Assembly: GCA_037783415.1 (NCBI GenBank)
Contig: JAZGTN010000096.1
Coordinates: forward strand, 372,001-436,000
Length of the DNA: 64,000 bases
Origin: Leptasterias polaris
Taxonomy: Eukaryota > Echinodermata > Asteroidea > Forcipulatida > Asteriidae
Reading direction: 5' to 3'
The notes below the pieces were generated by a model. That model was not told the origin of the DNA. It saw nothing but the letters and a program-made list of their open reading frames with translations, and made no database searches. The translations under genes and the position numbers were made by a program. This document shows positions 44,110-55,599 of the stretch, piece after piece. Every line of letters starts with the position of its first letter. Position 1 is the first letter of the stretch.

Positions 44110-44890
44110 CCGATTGTTCCAGACCCTTGACAATTAACCCTAACCTACCCTGACCCCTCATAATTAAACCCTAACCAACCTCGATCCCTCAAAATTAAAC
44201 CCTCAAAATTAAAACCGGACACCTCCAAATTACCGACCCCAACCCCATCTAAATTAACCCTAACAAACCCCGACTCTTCAAAACTAACCTTAACAGGCCT
44301 CAACCTATTATTACCTTAAAAAAACACCGACCCCTCAAACCAACCCCGACCCCTCAAAATTAATCCTAACCAACCCAGACCCCTCGAAATTAACCCTAAC
44401 AAACCCCGACACTTAAAAGGTTAACCCTAACCAACCCAGACCCATTAAAATCAACCCTTATCTAACCAACCCCGACCCCTCCAAATTAACCCTTACGGAC
44501 TCCACCCCGACCCCGACCCCGACCCCATCTAAATTAACCCTAACCAACCCCGACCCCATCTAAATTAACCCTCACCAACTCCGACCCCTCAAAACTAACC
44601 CTAACCAACCCCGACTCCTCAAAATTAGTCATAACTAACCCAAACCACTTAGAATTAACCATACCCAACACTGACCACTGGAAATTAGTCCTATCAAACC
44701 TATCGGTGGAATAGTCGCGACGTGTGTAGTGTTGAGTGTATGTAGGCCCTGTGGTTTTATGGTTTTACTAACTCAACAAGAACGTCTTGCACCAAGACTA
44801 ATCCAGCCCCCGCGATCCTTCAAAATTAAACCTAACAGGCCCCGACCTTCAAAGTTAACCTTTATCGTCACAAACAATAAAAAAATCTAG
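44110..44890. repeat. Right-block CCCTAACC minisatellite
   Basis: Same degenerate unit as 3850-4680 (ccctaaccaaccccgacccc with tcaaaattaa), more decayed after 44700. Confidence 0.8.
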
Positions 44891-45673
44891 TTGATGTTTA
44901 TTTCTCTGAGAAATGAACTGCAACTCGTGTCCCGCCTCTCCGCCCCGCTTATGAGTTATAGTTAATCGAGTTGAGGGAAAGTACCGCAGCATGCGCTTAT
45001 ATTAGTCAGTAGATTCATCCCTTGCCACGTTGATATAGCGCCCTCACACGATGTAAACTGTCTTTGTTGGTGACTTGAAATAAAACGCGTTTATATCGAA
45101 GCGTTAAAGCTACGGATTAAGTAACGACTGTTTAATAATATCTTTATCCCTGAGAATACTATTATTAACAATATTAAAAAGGCAAACTGTTTCCATTTCC
45201 TTATCGTTTTATCTTTGTTGCCATTCGTCGTACTTATAAGTATGCCCAAAAGGACACGTTGATGAAAGTTGCGGCTTGCAAATGGTATGGACTGGAGAGG
45301 GCGCCCTATGTCTCAAGATGGCAGACGGTCACTGACTCGAAAATGCAAACGACCCTTTTTTATGATACGAACGACCATGTGCGCATTCAACGATATAACC
45401 GAACTGAGAAAATATAAAAGAGATACTTACAATATGTCTTTTGTCGATAATGACAGTTCACATCATCTTTGAAGCTCTCAAAAATAACGAAAAGGCGATC
45501 CCACACGGTCTTAACCTCCGTCGTTATGCTCTCCATGCCACACCCCAGAAGATTTCAAATTGACCTTTGACTTTCACTGCCTCAAAAACCACAGTTCCTA
45601 GAGGGCGCCTCCATCGAGCAAAGATTCATACTTGGAAGTATGCCAAAATACTAAATGTAGCAAAGCTAACTTA

Positions 45674-45832
45674 AAGGGACTGTGTCGTCATGATTGAAGC
45701 ATGCCCTTCTCTCAGTTTCACATCCTTGGGGGGGGGGGGGGGGGGGGGGTGCGAGAGCTGATAACTGGGAGAGAGCTCATAATCCCATGTACAGCCACAG
45801 GCCTGCTTTGATCATGACGAAACAGCCCCTTT
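45674..45832. mobile_element. Palindromic MITE with poly-G centre
   Basis: aaagggactgtgtcgtcatg with attgaagcatgcc is mirrored by ggcctgctttgatcatgacg and aaacagcccctttc. A run of about 20 G (45730-45749) sits in the loop side. Confidence 0.7.
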
Positions 45833-47328
45833 CGTACATTAATATTAACAACAATTTAAATCCCACTTTAGAACTCTCCTTTAAAATTCCGTGGCCTGTT
45901 TTTTCGCAGAAAAAATAATGTAGTCTCTGTCTGAACGAATTTTGAAAAATACTGTTTCAAAACGAAACACATACACACACTTTCGTATAGAGTATTAAGC
46001 TTTGTTTTTTGTTTTGAACAAAAAAGTAATAATCGTAAGCAGACTCCGAAACAGCAGTTCTCATGGTACGCGCGATACGAACAATGCAGCTCAGTGGACA
46101 GGGTGTACGGTACAAAATACACGCAAAATGCAATACTGTTTGTACATGGCTAATGGGTGTGATTAAATTCGTTTTCCATTTAGGACGTTTTGTTTCCCGT
46201 GCAATACCCTAAATGAAGGCTTATAACTCAGTCGGTTCTATAAAAGTAGCTATTTAGAATTGAATCTAAATTTAAGGGTAAAGTCGGCCAATTATAGCTC
46301 GGTATCTTAATCAATCATGCATCATATTCTGTAGCGTCTATTTATCAAGTGAATACAATGCTGAATTGCGGTTAGAGTTAAGTAACAACAAAATGAACAG
46401 TCCAAAATCTTTTTGAAATGGAACTGAAAGAGATTGTAATTGCACCCGGTAATGGTATACGTAGTCAATCCTCGTACCACGCCAAACTTAGGACGCTATT
46501 ACCTCCTTTCTGACGGATCTGCCTCAATGAACATTGGCCCAAATCACCGCCCCACCCCACCTCGCTAAGCCAAATAAACAGGCCAGCCAGATGCAAGACA
46601 CACTGCACAAAACATTCTTCTCTCCACTCATTAAACAGACAGATAACAAAAAACCAAATAACTAGCAGAGCGAAAAATTAATGGGTCAAAGCTGCTAACT
46701 TCTTCGCTTCCATAGAGGACATGTCGCTCTGCTTTCTATCCAGAAGAAATCAGAGAGAGAGAACAAAAGTGGGCGGTACCAGGACAGGCATGGCAGCGCA
46801 TCAAAGGATAAAAAGCAATCAACACAAACAGAAAAACCGAGACTTGTTAAGATACTTTCATAAAAGCCACCCATAACACAGACATTATTATTTGTTGTTG
46901 GCTGATTTGTGACACATGTTCTTTCTGGCAGCTAAATCTTTCACGCTGCTCTGCTCTCGAGTGCTGCGAGACACTGCATAATGTACCAGCAACAAGTACC
47001 CAGTAAAACCCAAGAAGCGTAACAGGGAGGGGAAAGGGTGAAATGAAAGTAAAAACAAAACCAGGTCTGTGTGAGAAGTAAGAAGAAATAAAATAACGGG
47101 AGAATTGGTCCTACCAGTACATGTTCGGGTTTGAGATTACATGCGGGCAGGGTATTTTCTCCATGGCGTGTTCTGATTGGTCGAAGGGATTTAGAGCAGG
47201 GGATAAATCAAAAGCCCATTCCAAATTAAATCATTATTTGCATATCGCGTGGCTTTCTTAAACAATACACCATAATCTCTTGGTCGTAAAACTATACACT
47301 AAATACAAAAAAGCACAAAAAGAAAAAC
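45833..47328. other. Non-coding, no gene seen
   Basis: 1.5 kb without recognised repeats, exons or RNA genes. Being relatively free of repeats, it is a candidate regulatory stretch, but nothing specific supports that. Confidence 0.4.
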
Positions 47329-47330
47329 TA

Positions 47331-48987
47331 CACTGTAAAAACGGCGTTTAGAATCTAAACACATTTCTAAACGCCTCGCTTGTACCCACTTTTTTCACAC
47401 GTTTAGCCCTCAACATGTTTAGATTTGGCGTTTCTGATGACATGTTTACCCCGAGACACATTTAGCCTGTGATACGTTTAGATTGAATGTGTTTAGGGTT
47501 CATAGTGAGTGTTAAACATGTTTAGAATCCAACACGTTTCAGAGAATAAGCTTAATTTTTAAACACCTGAAGAAAAGAAAAGAGAAATGTTGCAACATTC
47601 GCCTGCCTGCTTACTGAAACATAACGCTCAAGCTACGCTCGGCATGAGAATCGATAAATCATCATCATCTCAACGGTCATCGAGATGATTTTCATAGAGA
47701 TGATTTTCATCGAGATGATTTGAGGAGCAATGATGCCATAATTTCAGTCATACTGAAAACGGTCATTTTGAAGTCTCAGAATCCGTTCCAATTATATACA
47801 TTTTGGGCTTTACTTTCTACCCATGGTGTGAATCTTTGAAGTGCTGGCCAATATGATACAACAAAAATTTGCTTCAATTGAATTACACACATTAAAGTGT
47901 AAACTACTGCGCAGGAAAGGCTGTTATACCTACAATGGTTTTGAATAAACACCAAGGTCTATATTTGTGCATATTTAATGAAACCCCGCCCATTTCATTC
48001 TAAACAAACTGATGAATTTAAACACATACAAAACATGTTTACAAGCAAACATGTTTAGAAATATGTTTGTAAGCTAAATTGGTATCCCTTTAACATGTCA
48101 AAAAGCTAAACGTGTTGCGATCAATGCAGGTTTGAACTGGTTTGAACATTCAAATACACCAGAATGTGTGTTCATCATTTTAGTACGTTTGCTACCTGAG
48201 CAATTTTACTTGCCATGAGGGGCTAAACGTGTGGAGCATTTTTGTTACCTTTGTAAAGTTACGTATTACCAAAATGCGAATTATTTTAAACCCTTTTAAT
48301 TATGTGTTTATGCCATATAGCAAAAACGCTCTCCAAGGAAGGCCTATATGCCTACGTGGAAGCCTATCATGACTAGCTGCTTAGCTTTTTCATACCAATA
48401 GCAAACGTATTCAATGATGTAAACACATTCTGGTGTATTCAAATGTTCAAACCAGTTCAAAACACGTTTAGCTTTTGACATGTTAAAGAGATAGCATTTA
48501 GCTTCAAACATATTTCTGAACGTGTTTGCGTGTAAACATGTTTTGTATGTGTTTAAATTCAAAACTGCATTTCAAACAAGCACAACAAATCTCAACCCGT
48601 TTAGCTTTTTGACATGTTAAAGAGGTAGCCATTTAGCTTCAAACATATTTCTAAACATGTTTGCGTGTAAACATGTTTTGATTGTGTTTAAATTCAAAAC
48701 TTCACTTAAAACAAGCACAACAAATCTCAACACGTTTAGCTTTTTGACATGTTAAGGAGATACCCATTTAGCTTACAAACATATTTCTAAACATGTTTGC
48801 GTGTAAACATGTTTTGTATGTGTTTAAAATCAAAACTTCACTTAAAACAAGCATAACAAATCTCAACACGTTTAGCTTTTTGACATGTTAAGGAGATACC
48901 CATTTAGCTTTCAAGCATATTTCTAAACATGTTTGCGTGTAAACATGTTGTGTGTGTGTTTAAACGCTAAGCGCCGTTTTTACAGTG
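47331..48987. mobile_element. 1.66-kb TA-flanked TIR element
   Basis: Ends CACTGTAAAAACGGCG and cgccgtttttacagtg, with TA on both sides (47329-47330, 48988-48989), fitting a Tc1/mariner-like or similar non-autonomous element. The interior is built of aacatgttta/taaacatgtt-type words and 133-bp tandem units. No transposase. Confidence 0.8.
48430..48965. repeat. ~133-bp tandem repeat, four units
   Basis: Units contain acgtttagctttttgacatg followed by ttaaggaga, atttagctt, atatttctaaacatgtttgc and gtgtaaacatgtt. They start near 48464, 48597, 48730 and 48866. A looser inverted relative lies at 48000-48170. Confidence 0.85.
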
Positions 48988-49164
48988 TAGTCTCTATGAT
49001 ATCAATATTAACCCCTTGCATTGGCTTGGCTGCCATCGTTGGTGAAACGTGCACAGCGTGAAAGGCTATTGGCCGAGAGTCGTGCATGTGTGCTTTGTCC
49101 TTGTTTGTCATCAAAGATGTTGGTTAATGACATCTTGTGCAATCCAGCTATTCGGAATGGAATA

Positions 49165-49385
49165 TACCCGGGTCAAATTTCATGGCTCTGCTTACCGCCG
49201 AATTCTGCGCTTACGATCACTATTCTCCGCTTACAAGCGCCGAATTTCTGCGTAGACTACGCCCGTGCACAAGCAAAACGTTACCTGCTAATCCGTGAAA
49301 TACGCTTGACGTAAGCGCAGCCCTGCTTCCATGAGCGCAAATTCTTTGCTTACGGTAAGCAGAGCCAGAAACTGGGCCCAATGAT
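49165..49385. mobile_element. Hairpin MITE (gctctgcttac family)
   Basis: aatttcatggctctgcttac on the left pairs with gtaagcagagccagaaactg and gggccca on the right. Inner pairs use gcgcttacg. The open frames at 49021-49314 lie across it and look accidental. Confidence 0.65.
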
Positions 49386-49587
49386 CACCACCAATCTCTG
49401 CTGAAAGGACACTGCCGAATTTCTGCGCGAGATGTGTAAGCGATGAATGCCTAGTATAGTGCACAAGCAAAAATTCCCTGCTTAATTACCTGTAAAAATT
49501 GACCTAAACGTGGAAACTCTGCTTCCGTAAGCGCCGATTCTTTGCTTACGATAGTAAATCCATTAAATGGGGGACATCTGGGATGCT

Positions 49588-49698
49588 AGGTGGCAGCAAA
49601 CTTACTAGGTAAAACCATTGTTCTAAGTAACATGCGCATGCTCAGAGTTACGTCTGCAATAGAAATTTACCAGGAAAGTTTGCTGCCACCTAGCGTTT
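49588..49698. mobile_element. ~110-bp palindromic MITE
   Basis: gctaggtggcagcaaactta pairs with aagtttgctgccacctagc. The centre contains the palindrome catgcgcatg. Confidence 0.8.
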
Positions 49699-49724
49699 CA
49701 AAGGCTCCCATTGGGCCCTGATCA

Positions 49725-50735
49725 TTGATCAATTCAATTTCAATTTATACATAACCTATCACGCATAAGAATGTACATTGATAAACCATCTTGCCATGCT
49801 GCTTTTAGAGCCCTTGCAACATCTCGGCTTGATTATGCTAATTCACTTCTCTCCGGGATATCATCTGCTGACTGCAAACGTCTTCAACTGCTCCAAACTG
49901 ATTTAACACTGTAACAGGCTCACAAATAATTTATGACAGTGTCACTCCTATCCTTCACGATCTTCATTGGCTGACAGTCTCCAACCGAATTAATATCAAA
50001 ATACTGACTCTGGTCTTCAAATGTCTCAATACTGACTTTGCACCTTCATACTTAAAGGCAGTTTATACTTTTGGTAAATGTCAAAGACCAGTATCCTCAC
50101 TTGGTGCATCCCAACATATACATGAAACAACAAACCTGTGAAAGTTTAAGCTCCATCGGTCATTGCAATCACCAGAAAAAAGTGTTTTCACTGTTTTCAA
50201 ACATCGAGTTTTTGACACATGAGATCAAAACTAATTGTTTTACTCATTTCTCAAAAACTATAGCATTTAAAGCAAAAATATTTAAAAGCGAGTTTCCCAC
50301 CATGACCATCTTTATACCATGTAAGTTATGTGTGAATCTGTGAACATTTATATTTTACTCTTACCAATGTTACAAACACCCTTTAAAGGAACTAATTCAA
50401 CTATACCAGCCAGCCAGAAGCCTCCGATCATCTGCAGATACCAAACTACTCGTAATTACCGAAACCCGTACTGTCACTGGCGACAAAAGCTTCCACGCTG
50501 CTGCCCAAAAACTTTGGAACAATTTACCCCACAACATTTACCACTCTACCTCACCTAGCAGCCATCAAAAAATCTCTAAAAACTCACCCTTTTAAATAAT
50601 CACTCATGAATTTTGCTTGTTCTATATATTCCTTTTTGCGTGTTGTTTAATTTTGTGTGAAGCGCTGTGTTACTTTCTTTGGTTTATAGTTAGAGTGCTA
50701 TATAAATGATTTGTATTATTATTATTATTAATTGT
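49725..50735 (+). pseudogene. LINE 3' end (CR1/L2/Jockey-type RT C-terminus), interrupted
   Basis: Translation of 49790-50050 gives ATSRLDYANSLLSGI and LQLLQTDL, typical of the thumb region of these LINEs. After the MITE at 50051-50395 it resumes with FHAAAQKLWN (frameshifts ignored). The 3' end is gtgctatataaatgatttgt followed by an (ATT)n tail. Stops and frameshifts make it a dead fragment. Confidence 0.75.
50051..50395 (-). mobile_element. acttacttggtaa-family MITE inside the LINE fragment
   Basis: Read on -, the order of landmarks matches 27985-28372 (aacctgtg/cacaggtt, gatgttgggatgcaccaagt). Ends ttaaaggcagtttatacttt and caccctttaaagga. Confidence 0.65.
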
Positions 50736-52613
50736 CTCTATTATATTGAGTAACAACAATCACAATAAAGATCAATGTATTACCGATGCAAGTATCGTCA
50801 TTATGAGTAGGACGCCCTCAGCTGGAGGACAGAAGACGGTTACTCATTGGCCAATCCAGTGCGCTGCGCGTACATCATGTCAGTTTTCCCACTTGTCGTT
50901 TGCAGCCGAATATGGTCGAACAAGTCACTCGCTTCAAACTTTGCAGTGTCGTAATACCACCTTAATGGCCCCTAAATAAATAACGCCAGCGTTCGAAAAT
51001 AATCATATTTTGATAAACGAAAACCCCACCCCCCAAAAAAACACAAAAACCACACAAAAAGACACCGATAGCATCTGCACGGATGTACTTATTATAGAAA
51101 TGAATTCATCTTATGATTTCTTGGTGAAAGGAACTCCTTTGTTTTAAAGTTGGATGAGATCAGTTTTGGGAAAAGGCGTATTGTTCCTATTGTTGTCGCT
51201 CGAAGTTTCACACTTCCGTAGGACTCCAACATAGGGGGCGGGGAAAGAGGGAGGGGGCACGTGCCCCCAATTGATGTCGTTCTCCATTTGAAATCTGTAC
51301 TTTTTAGATTAAAATTTACCGAAGTAACATGTTACATTTGATAAGTTTTAGTGTGATAATTTCAATACTTTAAAAACTATTTTTCCATTTACACGTACAT
51401 GGAAGCATTTTTTTTTACATTCACGTCAGATTATCTTTAAACCAATAGTCAACGGCATAACATTAGTACTGAAAAGGGGCCCCTTGTGCCCCCTTAAATG
51501 TTTTCCTCGTTTCGGCGCTAAAACTGCGTTGAGGGACCTTTATTACTCTGGATTTGTTAGACAGTGCAGAGGTAAAGACTCACATTTGACACAAAACAAT
51601 TCCTAAACGGCATTTTCTTTATTCAGTAACAAACATTGACGGCAATTTTGTATCTTCTTAATGATAACCTAATCTTTATTTCAGCAGTCAAGTTATTATT
51701 ATATTGCACAGTTAAATTATACTTAGTTAGTGATGCCACTCATATAAAAAGGGAGGTTTACTACACGTACATTGTAGTTACGACTCCTTTTCAAAAGTTG
51801 CCATCAATCAAACGAATTCAGTGTAGCAAATCCTAACCTTTGACCTATGCAAATTGAAGCCAACTAATACGCATGCGCAAATTGATGTAGTGATTGTTTT
51901 TACGGCTAAGAACGCAGCTAGATTAAGAGTAGATATTAAGAAAGAAGTCAGGAATATTGTGTACACAAACTCATGAAAATCATGAATAGAGCACTTCTAT
52001 GCTTCAATGTTTTGTCAACTTATTTTGTAAAATTTATTTCAAATATAGCATTGTCCCATAAATTAATAATAATGTGGATAGCACTAATTATTTAATATAT
52101 AAATTTTAAGTCCATAAATAGCACATAAATAATTACACAAGCGTTCATAATATTGCATCTAGAAAATTGCAGAAAAATGTACAATATTAATGGGTCTTAA
52201 ATTTCACCTGTAGGGCTGGCTCGAGTCAGAAATGAAACTACAGATACGTATTTAAGCTAACCTCATAACTACAAATAAATAGTGATAAATTTGATAAATA
52301 GATAATGTTTACACAACAACAAAGAAAGCAATAATAATAATTATGAATTGGTTGAAGTGAACACTTGTCCATTTAGTTACAAATATAGGCCTACCATAAT
52401 TATTTTTAACAACACTTCACCACTGTAGGCGTTAAATTTGAAATATGGTGCCTTTATAACCGAAGCTGAAGGGGTTATCCACAAACAGCGAATAATGGAG
52501 ATGCGGAATACAGGGTTTCAGACGCAGACCTAGGCACTATGACAAACGGCTTACCGAGCGAAACAACGCACAGCTTGTAAATCTTTGCTTGAAACATAAA
52601 CGGGCGTTAGTTA
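50736..52613. other. Non-coding, no gene seen
   Basis: Generally AT-rich. An inverted pair of C/G-rich words (gggggcacgtgcccccaatt at 51255, ggggccccttgtgcccc at 51477) suggests an old element about 240 bp long. Otherwise nothing recognised. Confidence 0.4.
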
Positions 52614-52790
52614 CCTTCATACAGCTGCTTAAGCAGTCAATTTTGCTTAACAATTGTCTGCTAAGCAAAAATTAGCAGAATGCCAGTCAAAGATGGTGCA
52701 TTTGAAATGGTAAATTGGCTGGTAACCTTATTCTGGTAAGCATAATTTTGTTGTGCTGAGCTACCCTTTGTGATTCAAGAAGCTCAATAT
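52614..52790. mobile_element. GGCCCAATTTCATAGA-family MITE, opposite orientation
   Basis: cagctgcttaagcag, tctgctaagcaaaa, ggctggtaaccttattctgg and taagcataattttgttgtgc match 33811-34003 read on the other strand. The outer ends are decayed. Confidence 0.65.
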
Positions 52791-53280
52791 TGAGCTAGGT
52801 TGACAACCTTACATCAACCATTTTGTTTTTCAATCATAAGCAATATTTGTATTACACAATTATTCACTGTATTGCATATATTTCTTGTCTCAATAAATCG
52901 ATTATATACTTTTTCATTGGACTGCTCCTTTTGTTTTCTTAAAAATAACTCATTAAAATTCACCATTAGTTTGTCCAAACTCTATACAAATAGCGAGCGA
53001 TATTGTCACGTATGACTGTTTCGTAGCGTGACATTGCCACCTTTTCAAAAATTGTAATCGTGTGTCTCACATTTACATTACATTGAACGGTTCGGAGAAG
53101 AAAAAAATCATACCCGCATTTTTATTTTAACGACCAAGTCTATGCAAATAATCCCCACGCATATGCTTGACAAAGACCTCTCTGATCAGTCAGGTGTCAT
53201 TTCCTAACAGAATATGAATTTATATTGCATTGTATTCCTTGTTTGGCAAATTCGTCTGAAATGACAGGGACTGTGGTTTG

Positions 53281-53500
53281 AAAGGGAGTGTATAGGCTAC
53301 CTTTGGTAATTACTCCAAAAATTAATGACCATAAAAAAACTTACTTGGTAAAGAGCACTGGAGAGCTGTTGACATTAGACAACATTGTCAGAAAAGACAC
53401 TCTTTGAAGTAATGCAGATTTAGAGAAAGGGGTAATTTTGTTCACCTAAACATTTGATTCCGAGAACGGTTTCACGCATGAAACCTTACCCTCTCTTAAA
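53281..53500. mobile_element. Partial acttacttggtaa-family MITE
   Basis: aaagggagtgtataggctac, aacttacttggtaaagagca, ctggagagctgttgac and a hairpin ggtttcacgcatgaaacc are present. The right end is lost. Downstream, 53651-53681 is a C-rich tract. Confidence 0.65.
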
Positions 53501-54149
53501 AAGTTGTGCACAACATTGGTAAGATTGAAAACATTAAAATTCACAAAGTTGCTTATTAAAGCTTATGGTATAAAGATGGCCATGGTGAAAAACTTATCTT
53601 TAAATATGTTTGCCTTATTAGTTGCTATATTTTGTTTAACCTTCCGAGCAGCACCCCCCCCCCCCCCACCCCCCCCCCCCAATTTACACATGCAGCATAA
53701 GGGGAGCTCACGGAAGGCGGTTTCTATTACGCGTATAATAACACAATCCTTTTTCTATAAATGGTCTACATAGATGAATGGAGGTCCCCTGGACACACCT
53801 ATCAACACAGCATAAGTCTTTTCCACCTACATGTACATGATTTCTTTCTGTACCCACCTACATGTAAATGTGCATGATTTCTTTCTGTACAGTAACTACC
53901 ATACACTGTCAGCAGTACATAAAACAGTCACCTTGAAACAAACAAGGACATAAAACAGTAATTGACAGCACCGGTCTCTCTGGAAACTGCTGTGTTTTAC
54001 AACCTGTCACTAGGATGATTGATAGTGATAGCGTTGAGCTTTGCCTAGCCTGGCAGTGGTGAACCATAGGGAATAGCTCTGTGCGCACAACCCAATGGGC
54101 TTATATTTTGTACACAAATGAATCAACTTCGGCTGGAGCCCAAGCTATC
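53501..54149. other. Non-coding, no gene seen
   Basis: A poly-C tract (53651-53681) and a short duplicated stretch (cctacatgtaaatgtgcatg-like words at 53825-53885). No exon recognised. Confidence 0.4.
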
Positions 54150-54535
54150 CTACAATAAAATTATTAGCCTTTTGTCAAGGCCTTCGTGGCTTGGAGCCGC
54201 GATCCCAGGCGACTGGAATGGGAGACCACGCACGCGAGTGGCGAAGCCACGAGGGCCTTTTCCAACTTGTTTGCGGTTTCTAATGTGTTTCTTTATAATC
54301 TCGACTTTTGCTACCCGAAAAGGTAGCAAAAGTTCAACAAGCGCATAACGCACGTTTCATACTTCATGAATAATTCATTTTAAAAAACCGCAAACAAGTT
54401 GGAAAAGGCCCTCGTGGCTTCGCCACTCGGCTCGCGCGCGTGGTCTCCCGTTCCAGTCGCTCCGCTGTTTACAAAGCTGTCTAAGCCACGATGGCCTTGA
54501 CAAAAGGCTATCCTACAATAGGCCGGATCTGTATT
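54150..54535. mobile_element. Palindromic element with 13-bp flanking repeat
   Basis: Arms agccttttgtcaaggccttc/gtggctt and aagccacgatggccttgaca/aaaggct, with ggaaaaggccctcgtggctt in the stem. ctatcctacaata occurs on both sides (54147-54159 and 54508-54520), a possible target duplication, although the left copy is separated from the arm by about nine bases. Confidence 0.65.
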
Positions 54536-54979
54536 GTTCCTTCCTCCATGATTGAACTGAATATTAGGTGACTTTAGAATGTCAAACTAGCGGGTTTCAT
54601 TGAGGATTACAAGAAGTTTCAGCGGAATTGGCCCAAACATTTTTCAGTAATTAAAAAAGGGAAAAAGTGCCTATTGGTCGCATATATTGGTCTTTGTCAA
54701 GTACCAAAATGTTGTCCACATGCTTTAATTACCAAATAAAATAAATAAGATTAATTTGAGTTGAAAATGGTTGACATTTGAGTGAATCCTCAAATTCCAA
54801 AGGCAATTCATATTTGATAAGTTTAAATTCATGACATTTACATTAACAATATATCATTTAAATATTTACAAATGACGCTGCACGCATTTTCGCAATGTCA
54901 CCCAATGTATGATAAAACCTTTAAAAATAGCAATGCGATTTAAGGTTAAATAGTACTTACAAACAAGTTCTTTTCAAAT

Positions 54980-55192
54980 TATAGACGATGTGACCTCTGA
55001 CGTCATTTGAAAATCATAACATGATGCGCGCGCATGTCGCCGGGCAAAACCTTTGTGTACTTGACAGCCAGCTAGAAAGTACACGCAATATTACCATGAC
55101 TACGCGTCTTTTTGCCCGGCGGAACATGACTTGGACAACAGACTTGTCAACAGAGGGCGGTTTGAATGTAAACAGAGGTCACATCGTCTATA
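54980..55192. mobile_element. 213-bp MITE (tatagacgatgtgacctctg ends)
   Basis: tatagacgatgtgacctctg at the left is a perfect inverted copy of cagaggtcacatcgtctata at the right. An inner pair, gccgggcaaaa and ttttgcccggc, continues the hairpin. It lies 3' of gcm. Confidence 0.85.
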
Positions 55193-55599
55193 GCGAGAAT
55201 GAACGACATTTGAAAAAAAATTATTACATTTTTTTAAAGTAGGCATTTAGCCTGTCTTTTTCGTTGAAGATTAAAACAACAGAAAATAAAATCATACGAA
55301 ATTCGCAGACATTAATTCAAAGTGAGTTAAAAATTTGTGTTTTGTTTGCTGTTTTGAAGCAGGGTCAATTCAAAACGCAACCTTTGACCTTGGTAAAAAA
55401 AATGCCCATCTCAAATTTCCTGAAAATTTTAAAACAAAACTATTGAACTCTACTCAGAATAGTTCATCACAAACTCTGATTTTAATACTTTTCAAGCAAA
55501 AAACTACAGGGAAAACTGGGTAATTTTGTTTGAATCCGGGGTCCGGGTTTAAGTCCCTCTCTATTGTTCATTTATTTTTTCAACCCCATGAGATATTTT
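55193..55599 (-). other. Probable gcm 3' UTR and downstream DNA
   Basis: An AATAAA on - (tttatt at 55571-55576) lies 24 bp after the stop codon; further A-rich stretches follow. The true cleavage site cannot be fixed. Confidence 0.4.
55571..55576 (-). terminator. Candidate poly(A) signal of gcm
   Basis: AATAAA on the - strand, the first after the gcm stop at 55600. It is very close to the stop, so a later signal may be used instead. Confidence 0.3.

Larger units (their letters stand above)
39720..45610 (+). repeat. Right copy of the duplicated block
   Basis: Counterpart of 300-5440 (see that entry for paired positions). It is larger here because of the TATAGG-type elements at 40685-42979 and the MITE at 42981-43396. 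Confidence 0.6.
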
